A stretch of 59,973 nt of DNA from NORP240 sp942492445. GTDB lineage: Bacteria > Pseudomonadota > Gammaproteobacteria > Pseudomonadales > Pseudohongiellaceae. The notes beneath the pieces are model-generated. The model ran no database searches and was not told the DNA's origin. It was given only the letters and a program-made list of their open reading frames with translations. Location of the stretch: assembly GCA_942492445.1 (NCBI GenBank), contig CALOEW010000039.1, forward strand, positions 1 to 59,973, in the 5' to 3' direction. Shown piece by piece: positions 9,975 to 20,002 of the stretch (position 1 is its first letter; every line of letters starts with the position of its first letter). A program made the position numbers and the translations under genes.

Positions 9975-12281
9975 TTTGTAGGTTCCCATCAAGTCCACCT
10001 GACCGTAAAGAATTCGAGTACAAAGAAAGCAGCACCCGCTCGGGCGTCATCGGTGACTGGATGATTTCACTGTTTGTAGGTTTTTCACCATATTGCTGCA
10101 ACTTGAATGCGTTAATGGCTTGCCTTAGGGCAAAATAAGCCCCAATCCCATACATTAACGGCGGTTCGCCGGCGGCTTTGCTACCCAATGGACCGCTTTG
10201 TCTGCTGTCCGTTTCCAGAAACTTGATGTCGATAACATTTGGAATGAAGTGATTGTCAGGCACCTTGTACTTTGACAGACTGTTGGAGGCGAGTTTCGCT
10301 TCAGTATCGTAGCTCAGTTCCTCCAAAGTAACCCAGCCTATACCCTGCGCGAGCCCCCCTTCCACCTGCCCAAGGTCGACGCTGGGACTTATGGGCCGCC
10401 CCAAATCATGCACGACCTTAGCGGTGTACAATACATAACTCCCGCGTAAACAATCCACCGTCTCTTCAATCAGACTTGTGCCGAATGCATAGTATTGGAA
10501 GGGACTGCCCTTACCCGCCAGGTTATTAAAATGAATACCTGGTGAAGTATAAAAACCATGGGCCATCAGTTCAACACTCGAGCAATAGCTCATCGACACC
10601 AGCTCTTGCCAACCAAGTTCGGTGTCGCTGCCATTGACCTGCACCCTTTCATTAACGATGCTAACCGATTCGGGGTTCGATGCTAAATGCTTGGCGGCAA
10701 CGCCCTTTAAGCTAGCGAGAATTTTCTCACAGGCCACTATCGCAGCACCACCGTTCAAGTCAGTGGTTGAGCTTGCCGCGCTCGGCGACATGTTAGCGAT
10801 TCGAGACGTATTGGTACTGTTGTGGCGAATCCGTTGCTGAGATGCCCAGGTTCGCGCCGCGATGGCAATCAGATTCGAGCTAACACCCTGCCCCATCTCA
10901 ACACCACCGGAGGCTAACGCAACGGATCCATCTGTATAGACATGAACCAAACAACTGCCTTGATTGAGAAAGGTTCTCGTGAAACTGATACCAAAACAAA
11001 CAGGCATTAATGCCAGGCCTTTTTTCTGGCCTTTGTGAGCGGCATTAAACGCAGCCACACTTTCCTTCGCCCCCGGTAAATCAAAGCGTTCCTTCGCCTC
11101 GCGCCACACTTTCTTCATACGGCATTCGTTTATGGTTTAGCCGTAGTGGAATTGATACCCGTCACTGATAAGATTTTGTTCTTGAATGAAGTCAGGCTCG
11201 ACACCCATCTTTTCGGCCGCCTTAAATATGGCCGCCTCCATCGCGAACATGCCCTGCGGCCCGCCAAAACCTCTAAAAGCCGTACTCGGTGGCAGATTGG
11301 TACGACAGGGCGTTCCTACAATATGCACGTTGGCAATGGCGTAGGCGTTTGTTGAATGCAAAATCGATCGCTCTAGAACCGCTGCCGACAAGTCCATATA
11401 GGCACCGGCATTTTGATAGTGAGTGACTTGATAGGCCAGTATTGTGCCGTTGTCGTCTAGGCCGATTTTATAGTCCTGTTTATAGGGATGGCGTTTTCCC
11501 GACATTCGCATGTCTTCTGCGCGATTCAACACCAGTTGCACGGATTGTTGCAGGCGATATGCAGCGAGGGCTGCCATTGCAGCACCAGGGAGTAGCCTGA
11601 CTTTCTTTACCACCAAAACCACCACCAATACGTCTGACGTCAATTTCTACAAGGTGCATGGCTATGCCCAAACTTGCGCTATGCTTTTCTGCTCGGCAGA
11701 GGGGCTTTGCGTGGACGAGTACACTTTGAGTCATCCATCCTCCTGGGGAATCGCCCGGGCGCGATTGGTTTCCAGATACAAATGCTCCTGGCCACCCAGT
11801 TCTACGCTTCCCTCAACAACAGTCGAGCAGGTCGGCCAAGCGGTTTCAACATCCCCCTTGCTGTATATCCGTGAAGCCTGCAACATCAAGCCCTGTGCGA
11901 ACGCCACTCGAGGGCAGCTAACTGCGGCCAGGGGCTCGGTCTCCAGCTGTATCAATGCAGCGGCTGCTCGAGCCACAATGGTGGACTGATAGCGACAACA
12001 AGCGCGATGGGTTGGCCGTGATACAAAAGCTGCCTATGTGCGAATAGCGGTTCATCTTGTATCAGGGCGCCAAGGTACCCGTCCCCAGGAATGTCATCGA
12101 AGGTAAACACTGCCTTGACCCCCGGTACCGCCAGTGCCGGGTTAATGTTAAGTGCGGAGATAGTCCCGTGGGCGATGGGTGAACCAAACACAGCGGCGTG
12201 TGGCATACCCTGTGGAGCAGGGCTGTCATCGACAAATTCTGCACTGCCGCTGACGTGGAGCTTGCTATCGTAATGCTTCAA
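9967..12281 (-). pseudogene. xdhB: Xanthine dehydrogenase-type Moco subunit, multiply broken (right arm)
   Basis: This copy keeps six A at the run where the left arm has five, so its C-terminal part reads through (11118 down to 9967). It carries other lesions. The Gln codon CAA of the YGQT segment is TAA at 11137-11139. Two offsetting indels sit near 11577 and 11673, and a two-base insertion near 11976 breaks the N-terminal third. The segment GEPPLMYG is kept, but the residue before it is Ala where the left arm has Val. A composite of both arms would give an intact protein, so the ancestor was probably functional. Confidence 0.78.
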
Positions 12282-13843
12282 AGGCAGTATCCTCTGGAAT
12301 ATGCTCTTGAAACCCCCTGAAAAAGTGGGCAAGCAGCTGTTGGCGGACGAGAAGTCGTTTGTAATCGGCACTGCCACGTATATCGCTGATCGGTGCAATC
12401 TCCTTCTGAGCCCATGCAAGTGCTTCGAACATCACATCAACATCCAATTCTTTGTCCATCAGAAACTGGCCTGTCTTTTCAAGTAGCAGCGGGATCTCAG
12501 CAACCCCGCCTATCGCAAGGCGCGCGGACTTGATTCGTCGTTTACCTTCCAATTCAAAGACAACAGCTGAATTAACTGTAGCAATGTCGAGATGGGGGCG
12601 CTTTGAGATTTTCTCCCAACCGACAATGGAATTCATTGAGGGCTTGGGAAATCGAATCGTGTGCAGAATTTCAGTGTCAGTCTTGTTGATTTTTCGATAA
12701 CCTAAATAAAATTTACTTAATGGCAAGGACCGCTCTCTGCCATCCTCTACCAGGTCTAATTCCGCACCAAGCGCCAGCATTAGGCAGGTAAGATCACCGA
12801 TAGGCGACGCATTGCAGAGGTTGCCCGCTAAGGTAGCACGAATTCTTATGGGCCAGCTGGCGATAAGTTTATTGTAATTTTGGATGTCTGGTATGGCTTC
12901 TTGCACCAGCGGATCGCGGCCAAAAATTTCAAAGCTCATTCGAGCATCCACTATTAATGACCCAATTGTTTTCGACCACAACGGCCGCAGCCGGCGCAGT
13001 CCACTGGATTAGATTAAGAGCCATCGTTTGAGCATGAGCACCTTGTTGAAGAAAGAAGTCAGTCCCTCCGGCAACAGGGATGGCAGCCCCACCAGTAATG
13101 GGGACGGCAATCTCTTCGCGCGAATCGACAAGGGAACTGCGTTGCGAGAGCTCGAGCAATCGCCTTTCAATGTCAAGAAAATACGCAGGTAAATCGCCGC
13201 GCTCACAGAGCGCCTTGATTCGATCCACTGCCTTAACCAAATCACTTAGGCCATCGGCGATGCGTTGACCCGCTTTTCGAATTGAATTGTAGCCGGTACA
13301 GCGGCACAGGTTTCCAGATATTGCCTGGTTTAGCCCATTGCGGTCCAGCGGGCGACTTGGATCGGCAACCCATCCGGTTAGTGACATTATAAATCCGGGA
13401 ATACAATAACCGCATTGTGTCCCACCACATTCAATCATGGCAGCTTGAACCGTACTTAGCTGTTCGCCTTCTGCACCCACCCTCTGAACCGACAGCACCA
13501 AAGCTTGCAACATCCCGTGAACTCCGTAGCCTTCAATGGTAACCAGATGTTTTCCCCGCAATTCACCGACGGGTAGCAGGCAGGATGTCATCGGCTGATA
13601 GTGCATACCGCTTTTCACAGTGTTCCTTCTAAGATTGCGCTCCCTGGAATTATCAACAGAAGCTGTCACTAGTTCGCCAACAAGCACAATGCAGGCACCA
13701 CAGTCGCCTTCTCTGCAACCTTCTTTGGTGCCCGAAAGGTGTCTTTGATCTCGAATAAAATCCAGGGCAAGGGTTCCCGGCGGCAGCTCGACTGTGACAA
13801 GATCCGTGTTAAGTATGAATTGGATGGGAAATCTATTGCTCAT
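12265..13843 (-). pseudogene. xdhA: Xanthine dehydrogenase-type FeS/FAD subunit, frameshifted (right arm)
   Basis: This copy matches left-arm xdhA. It has a four-base length difference near 12955-12960 that splits the FAD domain into frames 13843-12929 and 12981-12265. Both 2Fe-2S cysteine sets are present in the N-terminal piece. In the region corresponding to left residues 106-123 it reads GYGVHGMLQ, probably the ancestral frame because no offsetting indels are needed. A truncated product with the two iron-sulfur clusters but no complete FAD domain is the most it could make. Confidence 0.8.
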
Positions 13844-13861
13844 TTTGACCCAAGTCCTGCG

Positions 13862-14835
13862 CTACTTTAAGTCTAGCCTAGTAGCCTCTTTCAGAATTTG
13901 CGCAGCTATGCTTACTGCGATTTCTTCAGGAGAATCGCTGTCAATGGACAGTCCCGTCGGGTGCTGTAACTCGCCGCCAATCCTGAAGATCAAAATTCAG
14001 CGAGAAAAGGCCTTCCTGTATTTTTGCTATCTTTGCGGGACTACCCATTATTCCAATATAGGGAAACGGACAACCCAGAATTCCGCTCAACGCATTGATA
14101 TCTTCGTGGTATGACGGCGATAAAATCACGGCGAAGGTTTTTTCCGGATGATCGACTAGGCTAACGCCTGAGGCAAAACTTTCTGAATGTAATATTCGAG
14201 GCCCACAAGTCTGCGTTTGAAAAGGCGCGAGAGTAAATAATTCTTCGCGTGGTTCAATGACAGTTACGACATAGCCAAGTAGCTTCATTTGCGTTGCCAA
14301 CGCGGCACCGAGAAATGTCCGCCGCCAAAGATCGCAACTCTGCGTTGATTCAGCGTTGAAAGTTTAACACGATAGGTGCCCGCCGACTTTTCATAACGAA
14401 TGCTGTGACTGGATTCGAGATCGGGTTCGTAGCACCACGAGTCCGCTGTGATGCTGAGCACGCCAGGATTGCCAGCGACCAAGTTGTCGGTAAATGATTG
14501 CACTGTAGGCAACTGCGTGGGACTTACTAATGTTAAAAGGTTTGATTGGCTGCCACCGCAAATCAAACCGGAGGATTTTGAATAATCTGTTTTATGATGA
14601 AGCAGTGTTTGTACCTCGGTCTTAAAAGATCCACTCGCTAGCGCATCACGACCGATCCTTAGTAGCTCTTTCTCATACAGCCACCTGGTGTCCCAACTTG
14701 CTCGCCGGTTTCCGTCAACAATAGCGTACAACCCGCCTTACCCGGCGAACCTTTGCTTGAGTCTGTTACTAAAACAAAGAAAACTCTGCGGTTCGCCCTG
14801 AGCTCCGAGGCCAGCCTTTTCCATATTTTCAGCAT
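13862..14835 (-). pseudogene. xdhC: XdhC-like Moco insertion factor, frameshifted (right arm)
   Basis: Frames 14904-14659, 14731-14285 and 14300-13941 together rebuild an XdhC-type protein. They include GGCM at the expected glycine-cysteine motif and VIEPREELF in the Rossmann half, which the left arm has lost. The C-terminal 30 codons are shifted after APDG. As in the left arm, the start ATG (14835) opens MLKIWKRL and the stop lies 18 bases before xdhA. It is non-functional as read. Confidence 0.72.
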
Positions 14836-15242
14836 TCGGCGTGCAACATCCTTTCGAAAGTGACTCGGCTTTTTTCTAACCTCACTAAAACGGTCGCCTT
14901 GCATTGAGATAGAATGAACGCCTGCAAAGGCTCTTCATTTTGAAAAGGAGTCTCATTTTATCGCAATTGGGCTCCTGTTTGTGTAACGCATTTAGGCTCC
15001 TCCCCTTTAGCAGAATCCAATGAATTGGTCTTGTTTTATAGCCGGGCTATGGAACGCGATGCCTATTGCCTTAAATGGACCTTCTTCATATCTTATTACC
15101 AGGCAACCACTTAATCCACCATTTATTGGGATAGTTTTTGGGGATTTCCAATACTAAAAACACTATCCCAGCAACGACTCCAATATTTGCCAGAAGTGCT
15201 ATCTACTTATTGAGAATATCGGGATTAATCTTGTTTAATTAA

Positions 15243-15455
15243 TTCCGGTCGCAGCCATTTGCGGACATTTTGATTTGACTACTATGTACTGGTTTCAGAC
15301 AAGCCTTACCATCTATAAATCGATACGCGGCCGTACCGGAACGAGGGGTTGCTGTGCTGTATAATACCGGCTATAACACGCCAAACGAAGAGAATGATGA
15401 GGTAATCTTATCCGCCCAGTTTAATGATGATCACCTAAAAATGGTAACTATGTAA
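15243..15455 (+). pseudogene. 3' end of an unidentified gene cut by the duplication edge
   Basis: The frame ending at TAA 15453-15455 is open back to a TGA at 15276. It encodes about 58 residues, including PERGVAVLYNTGYNTPNEEND and a tail HLKMVTM. I do not recognise the family. Its stop overlaps the start of the dehalogenase gene as TAATG, so the two were probably one operon before the right arm replaced its 5' part. Confidence 0.35.
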
Positions 15456-16120
15456 TGGAAACGTTAGCTTTAGATGTGTACGGAACGCTCATAAACCCCC
15501 ATGCAATTGTGACGCGGTTGCGTGATTATTTGGGGGAGCAAGCTGACCCATTCTCGCAACTGTGGCGCACCAAACAATTGGAATTCAGTTTTCGGCGTGG
15601 TTTGATGGGCTCCTATGAAGATTTTTCCGTGGTCACCCGTGAAGCTTTTGAGTACGCCAATACAGCCTTACATACGCAGTTACCGAATTCAGCCAAAGAA
15701 CTGATTCTTAGTAACTACACACACCTCGATGCGTATGAAGATGTGCCGGATGCGCTTGCGATGTTGCGTGCTGAGGGTCGGGCTCTATACGCGTTCTCAA
15801 ATGGGCATCCAAAAGACCTAAAAAGTCTGTTGCAGCATGCGGATATTGTCGAATTACTTGACGGCATTGTGAGCGTACACGACGTTAGGTCATTCAAGCC
15901 AGATCCTAAGGTCTACGCGCACTTCTCCCGCGTCACAAACACGCAACCTGAGCAAACCCGACTGGTTTCGAGCAATTCCTTTGATATAGTCGGAGCACGT
16001 GCATGCGGCTGGCAAACGGCATGGGTAAAGCGTGACGCCCAGATTGTTTTTGACGGTTGGGGGGCATTGCCAAGTACGATAATTCCGTCGCTTTCATCCC
16101 TTAGTACGAATGACCATTAA
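15455..16120 (+). CDS. L-2-haloacid dehalogenase-type HAD hydrolase
   Basis: This 221-aa HAD-superfamily protein resembles type II (S)-2-haloacid dehalogenases, which hydrolyse C-halogen bonds through an aspartyl ester. Motif I is LDVYGTLI with nucleophile Asp7. Motif II is FSNG, with a Ser/Asn pair as in dehalogenases. The motif III Lys lies in FKPDPKVY, and an SSNSFDIVGARACGW block follows. The length is usual for the family (about 220-230). It starts by stop/start overlap with the truncated gene upstream. The substrate is not shown by the sequence, and other small HAD phosphatases share the fold, but the YGT and FSNG signatures favour dehalogenase. Confidence 0.8.
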   Translation: METLALDVYGTLINPHAIVTRLRDYLGEQADPFSQLWRTKQLEFSFRRGLMGSYEDFSVVTREAFEYANTALHTQLPNSAKELILSNYTHLDAYEDVPDALAMLRAEGRALYAFSNGHPKDLKSLLQHADIVELLDGIVSVHDVRSFKPDPKVYAHFSRVTNTQPEQTRLVSSNSFDIVGARACGWQTAWVKRDAQIVFDGWGALPSTIIPSLSSLSTNDH

Positions 16121-16644
16121 GGGTCGACTCCTGAAGCCGATGGCTAAATGAAAAACTTCTCAAATCGGCTAGAATCGGTGTTTGTCAACGTAGTTGTAGC
16201 GCGAGTACATCACTGCTTCTTTTCGATGTTTAGGGTTAAATTCTACTCTTTGCCCATGCTGCCAGTTTCTAGTTATGTGTGACCAGCGCGTGGGATTGCG
16301 CTCCATCATCCTTTGTTTTGGCTTGTGATTTTCCTTGATGAAGCTGTTGATTCTCCTTTCGCAAGCTGCAATGGAAACTGGACCCTGAATCAAGACAAGG
16401 CACTATCTGACTCGGTGGCAGGTGTGAGGAGTCAAATTTAAATGCAATCACTGGGTCATTTTTTCCTGCAAATTAACCGAGGACTGAGGCAGTAACCAGG
16501 TCAGAGTCGGTCGGTTCTTCGAGTTGGGATAAAAATGTGATCTTTTCGTGATTGGCGTGTGAACACTCCTCATTAGGATTGGAATTGGAAGTTCCTGGTT
16601 TCCCATTAGGAATTTGACCAGTCACTAATTTGGAGAGGATGAAT
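16121..16644. other. 524-bp stretch with no supported gene
   Basis: Two overlapping minus frames (74 and 60 codons, 16169-16451) have no recognised motif and no clear ribosome site. The sequence CACTGGGTCATTTTT at 16449-16463 recurs at 18747. Just before the next gene the tract GGAGAGG at 16632-16638 acts as its Shine-Dalgarno. Otherwise nothing is recognisable. Confidence 0.4.
16449..16463 (+). repeat. 15-bp direct repeat, left copy
   Basis: CACTGGGTCATTTTT here recurs in the same orientation at 18747-18761. The two copies bracket the spondin-domain gene and the IS3 element. Sequence just upstream also matches (AATCACTGGG against AACCACTGGG). It could be a recombination or integration scar, but there is no integrase next to it. 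Confidence 0.45.
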
Positions 16645-17310
16645 ATGCCTAATAAATCACTAGTTCTAGTCGGATGTCTTCTGACCGGTACTCTGCTGTT
16701 CACACACAGCGGTTGGGCCGATCAGGGCGTCATGTATGAAGTAACCATTACCAATCTCACTCGTGGTCAACCTTTGGCTCCAGTGCTGGTAGCCACTCAC
16801 GAGCCCGGTGTCGCTTTTTTTGAAGAAGGCGAAGCACCCAGCGATGAACTGGCCTGGTTGGCTGAAGCCGGTAACGGCCAGCCCATGGCTGACTATCTCT
16901 GGACTATGGAGGATGTTCAGGATGTACAGATCAGCACGGGCGGCCTGACATTCCCGGGCGATTCGACAACGGTTCAAATCTGGGCTCATACCCCCAATGA
17001 CCACTTTAGCGTTGGCGCAATGTTGGGTGCGACAAATGACGCATTCTTAGCCATCAAGGATGCACTGTTACCCACCAAGGGCACGAAAACGGTGGCTTAC
17101 ATGGCAAGTTCCTATGATGCGGGCAGTGAAACGAATGACGAGTTGGCCACGACGGTAGCCGGGCTCGGCGGAGAAGGTTTCTCTCCTGGCGACAGCGGCG
17201 AAGGATATGTGCACATTCACAGTGGCATCCACGGTATTGGCGATGCCGACCCAGCAGTGCTGGATTGGCGGAACCCGGTTGCCAGGATCATCATCGAATG
17301 GGTGAAGTAA
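16645..17310 (+). CDS. Secreted spondin_N domain protein
   Basis: The 221-aa product has a signal peptide (hydrophobic LVLVGCLLTGTLLFT, likely cleaved after GWA). The spondin N-terminal domain follows, with the typical opening YEVTITNLTRGQPLAPV and a C-terminal RIIIEW strand. Bacterial members are exported proteins of unknown role; in animals the domain occurs in extracellular-matrix proteins. The ATG at 16645 is chosen because GGAGAGG ends 6 bases upstream and the product then starts MPNKSLVL; TTG 16630 and ATG 16639 are less well placed. The acidic surface (many Asp/Glu) suits an extracellular, possibly metal-binding protein. It stands alone, between apparent direct repeats. Confidence 0.75.
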   Translation: MPNKSLVLVGCLLTGTLLFTHSGWADQGVMYEVTITNLTRGQPLAPVLVATHEPGVAFFEEGEAPSDELAWLAEAGNGQPMADYLWTMEDVQDVQISTGGLTFPGDSTTVQIWAHTPNDHFSVGAMLGATNDAFLAIKDALLPTKGTKTVAYMASSYDAGSETNDELATTVAGLGGEGFSPGDSGEGYVHIHSGIHGIGDADPAVLDWRNPVARIIIEWVK

Positions 17311-17580
17311 TGCCGGTTTGTCGGAAGTATTTGTTATATATGCAGCGCTTCGACTTCCGTCAGCAGTTCGATATCAGGACATGCTGGTCCTGTGGTAACA
17401 GGGCCGGCATTTTTCGCGGAATGCTGAGTACAGAACATGCGAGGCTGGCATAGTGCAAGTTGTTGATTTGCATCCTCGATTGACCCACTTCTCGTAGTTT
17501 TTACATTGAATAGTTGACACTCCTCACTCTCATAGGTTGAGAAGCGCCGGTATATTTGTGTCGTCAGTTTTAAAGGCAAC
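17311..17580. other. Intergenic stretch before the IS3 element
   Basis: No gene is supported. A small imperfect palindrome, AGGAC-ATGCTG-GTCCT, lies near 17376-17391, just after the spondin gene, without a T-run. TTGACACTCCTCAC near 17512-17525 resembles the inverse of GTGAGGAGTCAA at 16425, so the spondin gene may lie within a larger degenerate repeat. Confidence 0.3.
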
Positions 17581-18742
17581 TGTAATCCCCCCTTAAATCC
17601 GCAGAGGCTATAAGTAGAAAATTCCACTAAAATGAACGGAAGGAGTTTTCTATGCGACAGTCACGATTTAGCGATAGCCAGATACTGGCGATCTTGAAGC
17701 AGAACGAAGAAGGCATATCAGTCGCTGATTTGTGCCGGGAGCACGGCATGAGCCAGGGCTTATTCTACAAATGGCGAGCCAAATACGGCGGTATGGACGC
17801 GTCAATGATGAAGCGTCTTAAAGAGCTTGAGGAAGAAAACAAGCGGCTAAAGAAGATGTACGCCGAGGAGAGGCCGAAGGCGGAGATCCGCCAGGAGGCC
17901 CTTGAGGGGAAAGCAAAGCCATCTCAGCGCAAAGAGATGGCGAAGTCTGCAATTGCGCGTCATGGCATCAGTGTCCGCTTTGCTTGCCAGTGTATGAGTG
18001 TGAGCGAATCCTGTTACTACTATGACCCTATATTCTCCTGTGAGAACTCAGAGATCGCCGATTGGTTGCTCAGGCTGACAACGACTCATAAGCGCTGGGG
18101 CTTCGGCCTGTGTTTTCTGTATTTGCGTAATGTGAAGTGCTTCGGCTGGAATCATAAGCGCGTTTTTACCGGATATATCGGGAGCTGAATGAATTTGCGG
18201 ATCAAGCCGAAACGCCGAATCAAGCGTGACAAACCTGACGCACTGAGTGTGCCGACGGCTGTAAACCAGGTTTGGTCGATTGATTTTATGAGTGATTCGC
18301 TGACTGATGGACGCTTGCTACGGACGTTCAATGTACTTGATGACTACAACCGCGAAGGGCTCGGCATTGACGTCGACTTGTCGCTACCAAGCCTTGGGTA
18401 TCCGTAGTTTAGACAGATTATTGAATGGCGCGGCAAGCCAAGTGCAATACGCCTCGACAACGGCCCGGAATAATAGCGCAGTCGCTCGTTGATGGGCTAT
18501 AGAACTTTACCTCATATTCAACCAGGTAAGTAACAGAATGCGTATTGAGCGAAAAGAAGTACGCACGAGTGGCTGGATATCATCTTTTGAATCGGTAGAT
18601 AAGCACAGCATTTGGCGACAGAATGGCTCTGGCTTTACAATAACGAACGTTCAATACAGCGATGGTGGTGTGCCACCAAGACGACTGCTGGAGGCAGCAT
18701 GATTTTCTACGAATAGCCGCTGGGGAAAATGGGGGGATTACA
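17581..18742 (+). mobile_element. IS3-family element with intact ends and 4-bp target duplication
   Basis: The ends are TGTAATCCCCCC (17581-17592) and GGGGGGATTACA (18731-18742), perfect inverted repeats with further weaker pairing inside. CAAC occurs at 17577-17580 and again at 18743-18746, a 4-bp target duplication as in the IS407/IS51-type groups of the family. At 1162 bp it has the standard size. Its transposase is broken by many indels and stops, so it is dead unless helped in trans. Confidence 0.88.
17652..18702 (+). pseudogene. IS3-family transposase (OrfA-OrfB), degraded
   Basis: OrfA opens MRQSRFSDSQILAIL with a helix-turn-helix (VADLCREHGMSQGLFYKWR) and a leucine-zipper-like EELEEENKRLKK tract, typical of the IS407 group. 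The frame runs directly into OrfB sequence (KPSQRKEMAKSAIARHG), which looks fused or mutated. Later pieces carry the rve integrase core: WSIDFMSD with the first Asp, FNVLDDYNREGLGID, then RLDNGPE, and WLWLYNNER near the end. Stops and frameshifts at about 18125-18188, 18400, 18470 and onward destroy the gene. Confidence 0.8.
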
Positions 18743-18746
18743 CAAC

Positions 18747-18761
18747 CACTGGGTCATTTTT
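18747..18761 (+). repeat. 15-bp direct repeat, right copy
   Basis: This is the second copy of CACTGGGTCATTTTT (see 16449). It starts next to the IS3 target duplication, so the IS inserted at or beside this site. Confidence 0.45.
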
Positions 18762-18778
18762 CGGTACTGACAAGTTAG

Positions 18779-18946
18779 AACCTTCTGATTAAGTCCCACA
18801 ACGCTCTGGCCTTCGGGAGGGGCCTGTCGGGCGTCGCTGCTTCGTTGCCGTGCTTGGCAGGGGAGTGACCATTCCCGGCGCACGGCGCCTTACAGCAACA
18901 CCCGACAGACTCCCGCAGAGCGTTTTGGGACTTAATCAGAGGTTCC
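18779..18946 (-). mobile_element. IS5-group-like MITE, copy A
   Basis: The ends AACCTTCTGATTAAGTCCCA and TGGGACTTAATCAGAGGTTCC form a long terminal inverted repeat. TTAG at 18775-18778 and again at 18947-18950 is a 4-bp target duplication of the YTAR type used by the IS5 group. The core contains the same asymmetric sequence as copy B in opposite orientation (CCCGACAGACTCCCGCAGAG here). There is no coding capacity. The left end has lost its GG and gained a T. Confidence 0.75.
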
Positions 18947-18950
18947 TTAG

Positions 18951-19237
18951 AATCTCATGCGGCCGTATACAATATATTTAATTTTGGCAGACACCTAATC
19001 TCAGCAGAAAACTATCGATCGTTTCGGCTAAGTGCCTTTGCGTCTTGGGAAAAGGCAGTAGCAATATGGAAATGGTTTTACAGAGACTTTCTTGAATTTA
19101 GATAGTTAACTTGTCGATACCAGGAGTATCTAGGAAGTAGAAGCTGCGTAAGCAAAACCGACGGTTCTAGAAAACCAAATGATTAGACAAGGGTAAAATA
19201 CGTCCTTGTACTTTACACCAGATAGTAGTTGATTGGC
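18951..19237. other. Intergenic stretch, nothing recognised
   Basis: An AT-rich 287-bp stretch separates MITE copy A from the convergent end of the secreted protein gene. No frame, tRNA-like fold or clear terminator was found. Confidence 0.35.
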
Positions 19238-20002
19238 TTATTGTCCTACTGGTATCAGGCCGTAGCTCAGTTCCTCATCAATTCGGTCCCAATAGATTTC
19301 AACCGAATCGGTTAATTCGTTAATCCGTTGGTTGAGGTCTGCAGCGCCTTCTGGGCCCAGGCCTGAGAAAGGCCCACCGCCGCCGCCATTGCCGCTTGGG
19401 AGTGCTGGCACCGATGTGGCTGTCCAGAACTCATTCAGATTACCACCCTGCACCGTACGATAGACTTGAGTGCCTTGCACACCACTAGCATCAAGTGCCG
19501 GTATGACTTCTTCCATCCATAACTCCATAAAGTCAGCAAGCCTATCACCCTTTACCAGCAGACGGTAAATAATAGTGTATCCAGCAAATCCGATATTCGG
19601 CAAACTCATCTCAGGTTGAATCTGCATGACGTACTGGGTTCGGGAAGCTACTGATGAAATCACCATGCTCTGCAAGTAGTTCTGTTCCATCTCAGACAGC
19701 TGTAGGTTTCGATTAACGCCTGCCAAATTAGGGATGGGAGAGATCATCGAAAACACATTGGTATTGCCCAGTACCCTGCGGCCCACATAGCGAAAGGGGT
19801 CACCCAACTCTCTAGTCTTAGGCGTAATCACTTCCCGATGACCAGCTCTGAAGTTTCCCACCATGTTGTTATGCACCTCGACCTGTACCACCCTGAACAG
19901 GTTCGGTCCTTGCTGTGCAGCAGCGGGAATGGCCCAAAGCATTGCCAAAAGAAGTGACGTGGCAAGTGTTATTACATTCTTTCTAAATCCAGTAAACCTC
20001 AT
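19238..20002 (-). CDS. Secreted protein of unknown function, 254 aa
   Basis: The N-terminus has a clear signal peptide: KNVITLATSLLLAMLWAIPAAAQ, likely cleaved after AAA or AAQ. The mature protein has two repeating-looking alpha/beta halves (FRVVQVEVHNNMVGNFRAGHREV and TIIYRLLVKGDRLADFMELW) that recall a duplicated ferredoxin-like fold, but this is impression only. A Gly-rich loop (SGNGGGGGPFSGLG) lies near residue 205. I do not recognise the family. Composition and the normal start suggest a real gene. It is flanked by accessory fragments on both sides and may be part of the acquired region. Confidence 0.6.
   Translation of the reverse strand: MRFTGFRKNVITLATSLLLAMLWAIPAAAQQGPNLFRVVQVEVHNNMVGNFRAGHREVITPKTRELGDPFRYVGRRVLGNTNVFSMISPIPNLAGVNRNLQLSEMEQNYLQSMVISSVASRTQYVMQIQPEMSLPNIGFAGYTIIYRLLVKGDRLADFMELWMEEVIPALDASGVQGTQVYRTVQGGNLNEFWTATSVPALPSGNGGGGGPFSGLGPEGAADLNQRINELTDSVEIYWDRIDEELSYGLIPVGQ

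Larger units (their letters stand above)
9095..15240 (-). repeat. Right arm of the 6.1-kb inverted duplication
   Basis: This is the reverse-complement partner of 2801-8908. It starts with CCGAAACAG at 9095-9103 and ends with TTGTTTAATT at 15240. The 186-bp spacer 8909-9094 is unique and contains the P450 K-helix. The arm is 38 bases longer than the left arm because of small indels. All four genes lie on the minus strand and all are broken, mostly at positions different from the left-arm lesions. Confidence 0.92.

Noticed and set aside
2801..15240. Inverted duplication as a pure fold-back sequencing artefact
   Set aside because: Arms differ by many substitutions, a roughly 25-base block and different outer flanks, which one copied molecule would not give. 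Reads should still be checked.
16169..16451. Two overlapping minus frames with basic residues, resembling a transposase end
   Set aside because: No DDE, helix-turn-helix or terminal repeat could be matched, so no family could be named.
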